From Streptomyces bikiniensis (GTDB taxonomy: Bacteria > Actinomycetota > Actinomycetes > Streptomycetales > Streptomycetaceae): DNA of 24,692 nt. Location: positions 1-24,692 of the forward strand of contig JNWL01000066.1 in NCBI GenBank assembly GCA_000716465.1, written 5' to 3'. The notes beneath the pieces are model-generated. The model made no database searches and was not told the DNA's origin. It worked only from the letters and a program-made list of their open reading frames with translations. This document shows positions 1-7,698 of this stretch, piece by piece; positions within the stretch are counted from its first letter, which is position 1; each line of letters begins with the position of its first letter. A program made the translations under genes and the position numbers.

Positions 1-31
1 CCCCTAACCCCTGTTACACGCTCGTCGACAA
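1..31 (-). promoter_or_regulatory. possible promoter reading out of the left edge
   Basis: On the minus strand, TTGTCG (31 to 26) is followed after 18 nt by TTAGGG (7 to 2), a plausible sigma-70-type pair pointing left out of the window. Positions 1-98 hold no credible gene, so this is probably the upstream region of the left-hand neighbour. The -10 match is weak and the downstream gene is not visible. Confidence 0.25.
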
Positions 32-98
32 TTGGGGACAAGCTCGCCCTAAAGTACGCGCGTTCGAATGCCGATGAGACGCCCCCCTGCGCACACGA

Positions 99-136
99 CG
101 ACGGGGGCCCCGGGCCGAAGCCCGTGACCCCCGTCG
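99..136 (-). terminator. interrupted hairpin downstream of pepN
   Basis: CGACGGGGG (99-107) pairs with CCCCCGTCG (128-136). Inside it CGGGC (111-115) pairs with GCCCG (120-124) around a CGAA loop, leaving a small internal loop of three bases per side. It starts 14 nt beyond the pepN stop codon, so it is a likely factor-independent terminator. There is no long T run, as is usual in Streptomyces. Confidence 0.7.
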
Positions 137-149
137 CGTCGGTCGCCCG

Positions 150-2699
150 TCACTCCGCCGCGCGGTCGCACTCCTGGGCGCGCAGGGCCCGCGCCAGGTC
201 GTCGCGGGACTCCAGGACCAGGCGCCGCAGGGCCGGGGCGGAGGACTCGTGGGAGGTCAGCCAGGCGTCCGTGGCGGCCAGGGTCGCCGGGTCGTCCTGG
301 AGCCCCGGGAAGAGCCCCCGGACCACGTCCATGCCGATCTGGATCGACCGCTCGGCCCACAGGCGCTCGATCGCCGCGAAGTACTTCTCCGCGTACGGGG
401 CGATCAGCTCGCGCTGCGAGGGCTGGACGAAGCCCGCGATCGTCGCCTCGACCAGCGCGTTCGACAGGGCGTCCGACTCGACGACCTGCGCCCAGGCCTG
501 TGCCTTGACCGCCGCCGAGGGGCGCGAGGCGAGCAGCCGCACCTGGTGGCGCTTGCCCGTCGCCGTGTCGTCCCGGGCCAGCTCCTCGCCGATCCGGGCC
601 TCGTCCGCCCGCCCGTGCACGGCGAGCGGCGAGAGCAGCGCCCAGCGCAGCTCCTGGTCGACGTCCAGGCCGTCGATCCGCGCCGTGCCGTCGAGCAGCC
701 CCTCCAGGAGCTGGAGGTCGGCGTCGGTGGAGGCCGCCGCCGCGAAGAACCGCGCCCAGGTCAGCTGGTGCTCGCTGCCCGGCTCCGCCGCCCGCAGCTC
801 GCGCAGCCCGCCCTCGGCGAGCAGCCGGCCGCCCTCCTCGCGCCACTCCGGGTCCGCGTACAGGGTGACGGCCGACTTCGTCCAGGCGTGCACCATCTGG
901 AGGACGCCGATCTCCGTCTCGCGGCCCGCGAAGGCCAGCACGACGGCGACGAAGTCCCGGGCGGGCACCAGCCCGTCGCGGGTCAGGTTCCACAGTGCCG
1001 ACCAGCACAGGGCGCGGGCCAGCGGGTCGGTGACGTCGCCCAGGTGCTCCCGCAGGGTGGCGAGGGAGCCCTCGTCGAAGCGCATCTTGCAGTAGGTGAG
1101 GTCGTCGTCGTTGACGAGCACGAGGTCGGGCCGCGCCTCGCCCGCGAGGTCGGCCACGACCGTGCGCGCGCCGGTGACGTCCGCCTCGGCCCGCGCGTAC
1201 CGGATGAGCGCGCCGTCCGCGTCCAGCCGGTAGAGGCCCACGGCCGTCCGGTGCGGGCGCAGCTCGTCGCCCTCCTGGAGGACGGCCAGCTCGGTGATCC
1301 GGCCCTCGGCGTCGTAGGTGACGTCCGGCGCCAGGACGTTGACGCCGGAGGTCTGCAGCCAGGACTTCGCCCACGCCTTCATGTCGCGTCCGGAGGTCTC
1401 CTCCAGGATCGTGAGCAGGTCGTTCAGGCGCGTGTTCCCGTACGCGTGGCGCTTGAAGTAGCGGCGCGCCCCCTCCAGGAACGCGTCCCGCCCGGCGTAC
1501 GCCACGAGCTGCTTGAGCACCGAGGCGCCCTTGGCGTACGTGATGCCGTCGAAGTTCAGCTTGGCGTCCTCCAGGTCACGGATGTCGGCCGTGATCGGGT
1601 GGGTGGACGGCAGCTGGTCGGCGCGGTACGCCCAGGACTTGCGGTTGTTGGCGAAGGTCACCCAGCTGTTCGTGAAGCGGGTCGCCTCGGCGTTCACGAA
1701 GGAGCCCATGAAGTCCGCGAAGGACTCCTTCAGCCACAGGTCGTCCCACCAGACCATGGTGACCAGGTCGCCGAACCACATGTGCGCCATCTCGTGCAGC
1801 ACGACGTTGGCCCGCGCCTCGTACGAGGCCTGCGTGACCTTGCCCCGGAAGACGTACTCCTCGCGGAAGGTCACCATGCCCGGGTTCTCCATCGCGCCGA
1901 GGTTGTACTCGGGGACGAAGGCCTGGTCGTACTTCCCGAAGGGGTACGGGAAGTCGAAGTTGTCGTGGAAGAAGTCGAAGCCCTGCTTGGTGACCAGGAA
2001 GACGTCGTCCGCGTCGAAGTGCTTCGCGAGCCCCTTGCGGCACATCGCCCCGAGCGGGATCTCCAGGTCCCCGCGCCGGTAGGTGTCGGTCACGTGGTGG
2101 TACGGGCCGGCGACCACGCAGGTGATGTACGTGGAGATCGGCGCCGTCTCCGCGAACCGCCACACGCCCCCGGCGTCGCGCTCCCCGGCGCCGTTCGACC
2201 AGACCGTCCACTCCTCCGGCGCGGTCACCGAGAAGCGGTACGGCGCCTTCAGGTCGGGCTGCTCGAAGTTGGCGTACACCCGGCGGGCGTCGGCCGGCTC
2301 GTACTGCGTGTAGAGGTAGACCTCGCCGTCCTCCGGGTCGACGAAGCGGTGCATGCCCTCGCCGGTCCGGCTGTAGGCGCACCGCGCGTCCACGACGAGC
2401 GTGTTCTCGTCCTCCAGGCCGTCGAGCGCGATCCGCGCGCCGTCGAAGACCTCCGCCGGGTCCAGGGACCGCCCGTTCAGGGTCACCGCGGTCACGGAGG
2501 GGGCGATCAGGTCCGCGAAGGTGCTCGTGCCCGTCCCCGTGCGGCGGAAGCGGATCGTCGTCACCGAGCGGAAGGTGCGCACCGCCTCGTCGGACTCGCC
2601 GACCGCCGAGCGCAGGTCGAGTTCGACCTCGTACCCGTCGACGGACAGCAGCGCCGCCCGCTCGCGGGCCTCGTCGCGGGACAGATTCTCACCGGGCAC
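150..2699 (-). CDS. pepN: aminopeptidase N, M1 zinc metallopeptidase
   Basis: An 849-residue cytoplasmic M1 aminopeptidase that removes N-terminal residues from peptides late in protein turnover. The family signature is complete: GAMEN at residues 268-272, which binds the substrate N-terminus; HEMAH at 302-306; the third zinc ligand E325 in WLKESF (HExxH-x18-E spacing); and the transition-state tyrosine at Y388 in GITYAKG. The C-terminal half (from about 520) fits the ERAP1-like helical domain. Length is normal for actinobacterial PepN. The frame is open further upstream, but I chose GTG at 2699 because AAGGAG lies five bases before it and the protein then begins VPGENLSRDEA, as in relatives. 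No signal peptide. It is divergent from the DsbA-like gene, with 145 nt between the two starts, and is followed by a hairpin at 99-136. Confidence 0.96.
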   Translation of the reverse strand: MPGENLSRDEARERAALLSVDGYEVELDLRSAVGESDEAVRTFRSVTTIRFRRTGTGTSTFADLIAPSVTAVTLNGRSLDPAEVFDGARIALDGLEDENTLVVDARCAYSRTGEGMHRFVDPEDGEVYLYTQYEPADARRVYANFEQPDLKAPYRFSVTAPEEWTVWSNGAGERDAGGVWRFAETAPISTYITCVVAGPYHHVTDTYRRGDLEIPLGAMCRKGLAKHFDADDVFLVTKQGFDFFHDNFDFPYPFGKYDQAFVPEYNLGAMENPGMVTFREEYVFRGKVTQASYEARANVVLHEMAHMWFGDLVTMVWWDDLWLKESFADFMGSFVNAEATRFTNSWVTFANNRKSWAYRADQLPSTHPITADIRDLEDAKLNFDGITYAKGASVLKQLVAYAGRDAFLEGARRYFKRHAYGNTRLNDLLTILEETSGRDMKAWAKSWLQTSGVNVLAPDVTYDAEGRITELAVLQEGDELRPHRTAVGLYRLDADGALIRYARAEADVTGARTVVADLAGEARPDLVLVNDDDLTYCKMRFDEGSLATLREHLGDVTDPLARALCWSALWNLTRDGLVPARDFVAVVLAFAGRETEIGVLQMVHAWTKSAVTLYADPEWREEGGRLLAEGGLRELRAAEPGSEHQLTWARFFAAAASTDADLQLLEGLLDGTARIDGLDVDQELRWALLSPLAVHGRADEARIGEELARDDTATGKRHQVRLLASRPSAAVKAQAWAQVVESDALSNALVEATIAGFVQPSQRELIAPYAEKYFAAIERLWAERSIQIGMDVVRGLFPGLQDDPATLAATDAWLTSHESSAPALRRLVLESRDDLARALRAQECDRAAE

Positions 2700-2844
2700 G
2701 GTCACTCCTTCGTGGCACGTTCGAAACAGCACCGATCCTCCCATGTGCCCCTGTCGCCCGGCGCACGGGAATGCCCTTCCGGGTGCGTGGCGTTCTTCCC
2801 CACTGGCGCACCACCTTTTTCCCGCGGCCGTACCGAGGAGTGAC

Positions 2845-3480
2845 ATGTCCGAGAGCAGGACCACCGCAGACTTCTACTTCGACCCGCTGTGCCCCTGGGC
2901 CTGGATGACCTCCCGCTGGATGCTCGAAGTGGAGAAGGTGCGCCCGGTCGACGTGCGGTGGAAGGTGATGAGCCTCGCCGTGCTCAACGAGAACCGGCTC
3001 GACGAGCTCCCGGAGGAGTACCGGGAGATGCTGGAGACCAAGGCCTGGGGCCCGGTCCGGGTCGTCGTCGCCGCGCGTGAGCTGCACGGCGACGAGGTCG
3101 TCGGCAAGCTCTACACCGCGCTCGGCACCCGCTTCCACAACAACGGCGAGGGCCCGACCCGCGAGGCGATCGCCGGCGCCCTGAAGGACGTCGGCCTGCC
3201 CGAGGACCTGGTGGAGTACGCCGACAAGGACACGTACGACACCGAGCTGCGCGCCTCCCACAAGGAGGGCATCGACAAGGTCGGCCAGGACGTCGGCACC
3301 CCGGTCGTCGCGGTGCCGGGCCCGGACGGCGACGAGGTCGCCTTCTTCGGCCCCGTGGTCACCCCGACCCCGCGCGGCGAGGCGGCGGCCCGGCTGTGGG
3401 ACGGCACGCTGCTCGTGGCGTCGACGCCGGGCTTCTACGAGATCAAGCGCACCCGCACGGCGGCGCCGAGCTTCGAGTAG
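2845..3480 (+). CDS. DsbA-family / Rv2466c-like thioredoxin-fold protein, monothiol CPWA
   Basis: A 211-residue protein with a DsbA-type thioredoxin fold and helical insert, matching the actinobacterial group that includes the mycothiol-dependent oxidoreductase Rv2466c of M. tuberculosis. The N-terminus MSESRTTADFYFDPLCPWAW carries the active site C16-P17-W18-A19. Rv2466c is described as CPWC, so the resolving cysteine is missing here and a monothiol mechanism, possibly through mixed disulfide with mycothiol, is inferred. The cis-proline loop is VGTPVV (near 149-154). No signal peptide, so it acts in the cytosol. Start chosen at ATG 2845 because GAGGAG (2835-2840) lies four bases upstream; the open frame before it overlaps the pepN region and lacks support. 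A perfect hairpin at 3502-3540 follows. Substrate unknown. Confidence 0.85.
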   Translation: MSESRTTADFYFDPLCPWAWMTSRWMLEVEKVRPVDVRWKVMSLAVLNENRLDELPEEYREMLETKAWGPVRVVVAARELHGDEVVGKLYTALGTRFHNNGEGPTREAIAGALKDVGLPEDLVEYADKDTYDTELRASHKEGIDKVGQDVGTPVVAVPGPDGDEVAFFGPVVTPTPRGEAAARLWDGTLLVASTPGFYEIKRTRTAAPSFE

Positions 3481-3501
3481 CCGTCGCGTTCCCCGGGCAC
3501 A

Positions 3502-3540
3502 GAAGAACCCCCGCGATTCACGTCATCGCGGGGGTTCTTC
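3502..3540. terminator. bidirectional terminator between the DsbA-like gene and sodF
   Basis: Perfect 16-bp inverted repeat (3502-3517 with 3525-3540) around a 7-nt loop. The stem ends GGGGGTTCTTC on the plus strand and reads the same on the minus strand, so it can stop both convergent transcripts. Positions 3541-3614, between it and the sodF stop, hold nothing else recognisable. Confidence 0.9.
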
Positions 3541-3614
3541 CTCATTCCGCCTGCAAGTGAAGGTTGAGAAGACGATCACGAGCAGGACGAGGGGGGCCGT
3601 CGGTCAGGACGGGC

Positions 3615-4259
3615 TCAGAAGGAGATCAGCGGCACCGAGGCCTTGGCGGCGTGGTAGCGCTTGTTCACGTCCTGCCAGTTGACGACCTGCCACATGGCCT
3701 CGATGAAGTCGACCTTCTGGTTCTTGTACTGCAGGTAGAAGGCGTGCTCCCAGGCGTCGAAGACCAGGATCGGGACCGAGCCCTGGCCGACGTTGCCCTG
3801 GTGGTCGTAGACCTGCTCGACGATGAGCCGGCCGCTGATCGGCTCGTACGCGAGGACGCCCCAGCCGGAGCCCTGGGTGGTCGCGGAGGCCTTGGTCAGC
3901 TGGGCCTTGAACTTCGCGAAGGAGCCGAAGGACTCGGTGATCGCGTCCGCGAGGTCACCGACGCCGTCGGCGGCCAGCGGCTCGCCGCCGCCCCCGTCCT
4001 TCGGGCTGTTCATGTTGTTCCAGTAGATGGAGTGGAGGATGTGGCCGGAGAGGTGGAACGCGAGGTTCTTCTCCAGCCCGTTGATCGAACCCCACTGGTC
4101 CTTGTCGCGGGCTTCCTCCAGCTGCTCCAGGGTGTCGTTCGCGCCCTTGACGTAAGCCGCGTGGTGCTTGTCGTGGTGCAGCTCGATGATCTGCGGATTG
4201 ATCACCGGCTCCAGCGCCGCGTAGTCGTACGGCAGCTCGGGAAGTGTGTAGATCGGCAT
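3615..4259 (-). CDS. sodF: superoxide dismutase, Fe/Zn (Fe/Mn family)
   Basis: A 214-residue cytosolic superoxide dismutase of the Fe/Mn fold, converting superoxide to peroxide and oxygen. Metal ligands are all present: H28 (LHHDKHH), H73 (LSGHILH), D168 and H172 ([12 protein letters not shown]). The active-site QGSGW and VYDHQ segments are also intact. The closest family I know is the Streptomyces iron-zinc SodF, whose transcription is repressed by Nur when nickel is plentiful and NiSOD takes over; a Nur-like box sits at 4289-4305. Start is ATG at 4259, with AAGGG about eight bases upstream. It is transcribed alone, converging on the DsbA-like gene. Fe versus Mn specificity cannot be fixed from sequence alone. 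Confidence 0.95.
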   Translation of the reverse strand: MPIYTLPELPYDYAALEPVINPQIIELHHDKHHAAYVKGANDTLEQLEEARDKDQWGSINGLEKNLAFHLSGHILHSIYWNNMNSPKDGGGGEPLAADGVGDLADAITESFGSFAKFKAQLTKASATTQGSGWGVLAYEPISGRLIVEQVYDHQGNVGQGSVPILVFDAWEHAFYLQYKNQKVDFIEAMWQVVNWQDVNKRYHAAKASVPLISF

Positions 4260-4288
4260 GTGCCCGGCCCTTCGACTGCTCCTGCTTG

Positions 4289-4305
4289 TTGCAACCTGTA
4301 TGCAG
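4289..4305. promoter_or_regulatory. putative Nur box upstream of sodF
   Basis: The site reads TTGCAA-N5-ATGCAG, matching the published Streptomyces Nur consensus tTGCaa-N5-ttGCAA at most conserved positions. It lies 30-46 nt before the sodF start codon, where a bound repressor would block transcription. An overlapping inverted repeat ACCTG-N4-CAGGT (4294-4307) adds further symmetry. Assignment to Nur is inference from motif and context. Confidence 0.65.
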
Positions 4306-4376
4306 GTGCAGGCTAACAGCAGGTGCGTCGGGTAGTTGATCAGCCCTTCGTCCTAGGTCTCGTGTCCGGGCATGGA

Positions 4377-4410
4377 GAAACCCCCGGACCGGGCGCGGTC
4401 CGGGGGTTTC
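4377..4410. terminator. terminator downstream of permease A
   Basis: Perfect 14-bp inverted repeat (4377-4390 with 4397-4410) with a 6-nt loop, 20 nt beyond the stop codon of the minus-strand permease. It also insulates the sodF promoter from read-through of the permease. Confidence 0.88.
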
Positions 4411-4429
4411 CCGCGGGTGCGGGACGGGG

Positions 4430-5842
4430 TCAGGAAGTACGGCTCCGTGCCGCCTTCTGGCGTACGAGGCCGACGGCGGCGAGCAGCAGGGTCAGGCCGC
4501 CCGTCCAGTACAGCTGCGTACGGGTGTCCTCCTCGCGGGCCATCAGGACGAAGACCACCGCCATGCCGGCCAGCGCCACCCACGTCAGGAACGGGAAGGC
4601 CCACATCCGCACGACCAGCTTCTCGGGCGCCTCGCGCTCGGTGCGGCGGCGCAGCACCAGCTGGGAGGCGGCGATGAAGAACCAGACGACCAGGATGATC
4701 GCGCCGATGGTGTTGAGCAGCCAGACGAAGATGTCGTCCGGGCGCCAGTAGCTCAGCAGCACGCAGCCGAAGCCGAAGACGGAGGAGGCGAGCACGGCCG
4801 GGCGGGGGACGCCGCCGGAGGTGCGGCCGAGCGCCTTCGGGCCCTGGCCGCGCGCGACCAGCGAGCCGGCCATGCGGGAGGCGCCGTAGATGTTGGCGTT
4901 CATCGCCGAGAGCAGGGCGACGAGCACGACCACGTTCATGATCTGGCCGGCGCCCGGGATGCCCAGGTGGTCGAGGGTGGCGACGTACGGGCCCTTCTCG
5001 ACGACCGCCGGGTCGTCCCACGGCACCAGGGTGACGATGACCGCCATGGAGCCGATGTAGAAGAGCGCGATCCGCCACATGGCCGTACGGACCGCCTTGG
5101 CGACGCCCTGCACCGGGTGCTCCGACTCGGCCGCCGCGATGGTGACCGTCTCCAGGCCGCCGTACGCGAAGACCGAGGCGAGCAGGCCCACGATCAGGCC
5201 CTCGGAGCCGTGCGGGAAGAAGCCGCCGTCACCGGTGAGGTTGGCGGTGCCGGGGGCGTCCGCGCCGGGCAGCAGACCGGTGATCGCCAGGACGCCGATG
5301 CCCAGGAAGAGGACGATCGCGCCGACCTTGAGCGCGGCGAACCAGAACTCGAACTCGCCGAAGTTCTTCACGGCCGCCAGGTTGGTGGCGCAGAAGACCA
5401 CCATGAAGAGCGCGACCCAGGCCCACTCGGGGCTGCCGGGGAACCAGCCGGTCATGATCTTCGCCGCGCCGATGCCCTCCAGGCCGACGGCGACGCAGAG
5501 CAGGAACCAGAAGGCCCAGCCCGAGGTGAAGCCCGCCCAGGAGCCGAAGGCGCGCTCGGCGTGGACGGAGAAGGAGCCCGAGGCCGGGTTCGCGGCGGAC
5601 ATCTCGCCGAGCATCCGCATCACCAGCATCACGAGGATGCCGGAGAGGGAGTAGGCGATGACGATGGAGGGGCCGGCGGCGGCGATGCCGGCGCCGGAGC
5701 CGACGAAGAGACCGGCGCCGATGACGCCGCCGAGGGCGATCATCGAGAGGTGGCGCTGCTTGAGGCCGTGGGAGAGCCCCTCGGCGGGGGCCGCGCCGTC
5801 GTCCTCGCGGTCGACGGAAGCGGGCACGGTGGTCCGGGACAT
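4430..5842 (-). CDS. amino-acid permease A (APC superfamily, AAT family)
   Basis: A 470-residue integral membrane symporter with about 12 hydrophobic helices, expected to import amino acids with protons. Diagnostic segments: GLKQRHLSMIALGG followed by GGVIGAGLF (residues 38-46) in helix 1, and RMLGEMSAANPASGSF starting near residue 76. FGEFEFWFAALKVG and the AESEHP region are also typical of the AAT family (relatives of GabP, AnsP, ProY). Start ATG at 5842, preceded by AGGG. Substrate cannot be told from sequence. It lies 197 nt downstream of the paralogous permease B; a TATAGC hexamer on the minus strand (5928-5923) in that gap may be its own -10 box. It is followed by the hairpin at 4377-4410. 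Confidence 0.93.
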   Translation of the reverse strand: MSRTTVPASVDREDDGAAPAEGLSHGLKQRHLSMIALGGVIGAGLFVGSGAGIAAAGPSIVIAYSLSGILVMLVMRMLGEMSAANPASGSFSVHAERAFGSWAGFTSGWAFWFLLCVAVGLEGIGAAKIMTGWFPGSPEWAWVALFMVVFCATNLAAVKNFGEFEFWFAALKVGAIVLFLGIGVLAITGLLPGADAPGTANLTGDGGFFPHGSEGLIVGLLASVFAYGGLETVTIAAAESEHPVQGVAKAVRTAMWRIALFYIGSMAVIVTLVPWDDPAVVEKGPYVATLDHLGIPGAGQIMNVVVLVALLSAMNANIYGASRMAGSLVARGQGPKALGRTSGGVPRPAVLASSVFGFGCVLLSYWRPDDIFVWLLNTIGAIILVVWFFIAASQLVLRRRTEREAPEKLVVRMWAFPFLTWVALAGMAVVFVLMAREEDTRTQLYWTGGLTLLLAAVGLVRQKAARSRTS

Positions 5843-5922
5843 GGGCCGCCCTGTTCACTGGCTGGGACGGGGGAACGGGCCACAGTCTGGGCGGGCACAC
5901 CGCTGAGAGGGAACAGACGTCC

Positions 5923-5928
5923 GCTATA
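5923..5928 (-). promoter_or_regulatory. possible -10 box for permease A
   Basis: TATAGC on the minus strand, about 80 nt before the permease A start. No convincing -35 at 17-18 nt, so this is tentative. The rest of the 197-nt gap (5843-6039) holds a short tandem repeat (5967-5990) and no gene. Confidence 0.3.
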
Positions 5929-5966
5929 CGAGCACGGGGTTCACACAAGGTGAAGAGTCGGTTCCG

Positions 5967-5990
5967 TTTCGTGGGCGGTTTCGTGGGCGG
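5967..5990. repeat. 12-nt perfect tandem duplication
   Basis: GTTTCGTGGGCG occurs twice head to tail (5967-5978 and 5979-5990) in the gap between permeases B and A. It may be replication slippage or part of a leader; no function is visible. Confidence 0.8.
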
Positions 5991-6039
5991 TCCTCACGCG
6001 CCCCGGGCCCGCCGCGTACGCCCCTCGGCCCCGCTCCCC

Positions 6040-7425
6040 TCAGCCCCTGCCCGCCCGCAGCTCCCGCACCCACGCCACGAGCAGCACCGCTCCGGTCGCC
6101 CCCGCCGACCACAGCACCTGCGGCCGCGCGCCCTCGTCGTACAGCATCAGGACGAGCACCGCGCCCATCGCCGCGAGCGCCACCCACGTCAGCCAGGGGA
6201 AGCCCCACATGCGCAGGGTCAGCGTCTCGGGCGCCTCCCGCTCGATCCGGCGCCGCAGCCGCAGCTCCGAGACCGCGATCAGGCCCCACACGAAGAGCAG
6301 CACCGCGCCGACCGCGTTGAGCATGTAGAGGAAGACGGAGTCCGGCCACTTCAGATTGAGCAGGACGGAGACGAAGCCGAAGGCCACCGAGGCGAGCACC
6401 GCCCGGCGCGGCACCCCTCCGCCCGAGACCTTCAGGAGCCCCCGCGGCGCCTCCCCGCGTTCGGCGAGCGAGAACACCATCCGCGAGGAGCCGTACAGGT
6501 TCGCGTTGAGCGCCGAGAGCAGCGCCACGAACACCACCACGTTCATGATCTGGCCCGCCGCCGGGACCCCGATCGCGTCCAGGACCGCCACGTACGGCGA
6601 CTCGCCCGGCTCCATCGACGTCCAGGGCAGCAGGGTCACGATCACCAGCATCGAGCCCACGTAGAAGAGCAGGATCCGCCACACGGCGCTGCGCACCGCC
6701 CGCGCCACGTTCCGCGCCGGGTCGTCCGACTCGGCCGCCGCGATCGTGACGACCTCCAGGCCGCCGAAGGCGAAGACGACGGCGAGCACCCCCGACACCA
6801 CCCCGGACCAGCCGTTGGGCAGGAAGCCGCCCTGCCCGGTGAGGTTCGCGAGCCCGACCGGGTCGGTGTCCGGGAGCCAGCCGGCGATCGCGAGGACGCC
6901 CAGGACCAGGAAGAGGACGATCGCGCCGACCTTGAGGGCGGCGAACCAGAACTCGAACTCGCCGAAGTTCTTCACCGCCGCCAGGTTGGCGACCGTGAAC
7001 ACCACCATGAAGACCAGGACCCAGCCCCACTGCGGGACCCCCGGCACCCAGCCGTGCGCGATCCGGGCCGCGCCCGTCGCCTCCACCGCGAGGACCACGA
7101 CGAGCAGGAACCAGTACAGCCAGCCCACCGAGAAGCCCGCCCAGCGGCCCAGCGCCCGCTCCGCGTGCACCGAGAAGGCGCCCGACGCGGGCATCGCCGC
7201 CGACATCTCGCCCAGCATCCGCATCACCAGCATCGCGAGCGCGCCCGCGATCAGGTACGAGAGCACGATGGCCGGCCCGGCGACGGCGACGCCGGCCCCC
7301 GAGCCCATGAAGAGCCCCGCGCCGATCACCCCGCCGAGTCCCAGCATCGTCAGGTGACGCTGTTTCAGACCGTGGGAGAGGGGCTCCGGTTCGGTGAGCG
7401 GAGAGGGCGGCGGGGCGTCGGGCAT
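6040..7425 (-). CDS. amino-acid permease B (APC superfamily, AAT family)
   Basis: A 461-residue membrane protein closely similar to permease A. It has the same GLKQRHLTMLGLGG lead-in, GGVIGAGLF at residues 31-39, RMLGEMSAAMPASGAFS and the FGEFEFWFAALKVGAIVLF stretch, with about 12 membrane segments. Predicted proton-coupled amino-acid uptake; substrate unknown. Start ATG at 7425 lacks a clear ribosome-binding sequence, so a slightly different start or a leaderless message is possible. The 273 nt up to divergent bioY contain several short inverted repeats that may be operators. No obvious terminator follows it, so partial read-through into permease A is possible. Confidence 0.92.
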   Translation of the reverse strand: MPDAPPPSPLTEPEPLSHGLKQRHLTMLGLGGVIGAGLFMGSGAGVAVAGPAIVLSYLIAGALAMLVMRMLGEMSAAMPASGAFSVHAERALGRWAGFSVGWLYWFLLVVVLAVEATGAARIAHGWVPGVPQWGWVLVFMVVFTVANLAAVKNFGEFEFWFAALKVGAIVLFLVLGVLAIAGWLPDTDPVGLANLTGQGGFLPNGWSGVVSGVLAVVFAFGGLEVVTIAAAESDDPARNVARAVRSAVWRILLFYVGSMLVIVTLLPWTSMEPGESPYVAVLDAIGVPAAGQIMNVVVFVALLSALNANLYGSSRMVFSLAERGEAPRGLLKVSGGGVPRRAVLASVAFGFVSVLLNLKWPDSVFLYMLNAVGAVLLFVWGLIAVSELRLRRRIEREAPETLTLRMWGFPWLTWVALAAMGAVLVLMLYDEGARPQVLWSAGATGAVLLVAWVRELRAGRG

Positions 7426-7475
7426 GGTGAGGGGCTCGTGCTCTCGGGAGGCGGTGCTGGAGACGGTGCTTTATG

Positions 7476-7491
7476 GAGACTCCACAGTCTC
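7476..7491. promoter_or_regulatory. inverted repeat in the permease B / bioY divergent region
   Basis: GAGACT-N4-AGTCTC, a perfect 6-bp inverted repeat 51 nt before the permease B start. A second, GTGAC-N4-GTCAC, lies at 7542-7555. Either could be an operator for a dimeric regulator; no family is recognised. Confidence 0.35.
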
Positions 7492-7631
7492 TCCGCTGAC
7501 CTCCCTCCGACGCAAAAGGGGCGTCTCCCAGCGAGTTACCAGTGACAAGGGTCACGTGGCGCGCGGCGGGAAAACCGTCCTTTGTCGAAACCCCATGAAG
7601 TGGTCGGCCTCTGCTTTGTCAGCCGCTGACG

Positions 7632-7661
7632 GTGATCGAACGTTCACTCCTGGCATAGCGT
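7632..7661 (+). promoter_or_regulatory. candidate bioY promoter and overlapping operator
   Basis: TAGCGT (7656-7661) is a fair -10 box 37 nt before the bioY start. The expected -35 position falls inside an imperfect palindrome GTGA-N8-TCAC (7632-7647, 12 of 16 positions symmetric), which itself contains the perfect palindrome GAACGTTC (7638-7645). Biotin uptake genes in actinobacteria are often controlled by the TetR-family BioQ, so this is a candidate operator; the BioQ assignment is inference. Confidence 0.4.
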
Positions 7662-7698
7662 CAACCTGTCCGTCCACCCTCACCCCCGCGGAGTACCG

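Noticed and set aside
249..2843. Very long open frame on the plus strand opposite pepN.
   Set aside because: Its translation is Arg/Val/Gly-rich without motifs. It is the usual antisense artefact of high-GC coding DNA opposite a clearly conserved gene.
7426..7698. Riboswitch in the bioY upstream region.
   Set aside because: From the predicted start the bioY leader is only about 30 nt, and no conserved riboswitch core is seen; operator palindromes explain the region better.
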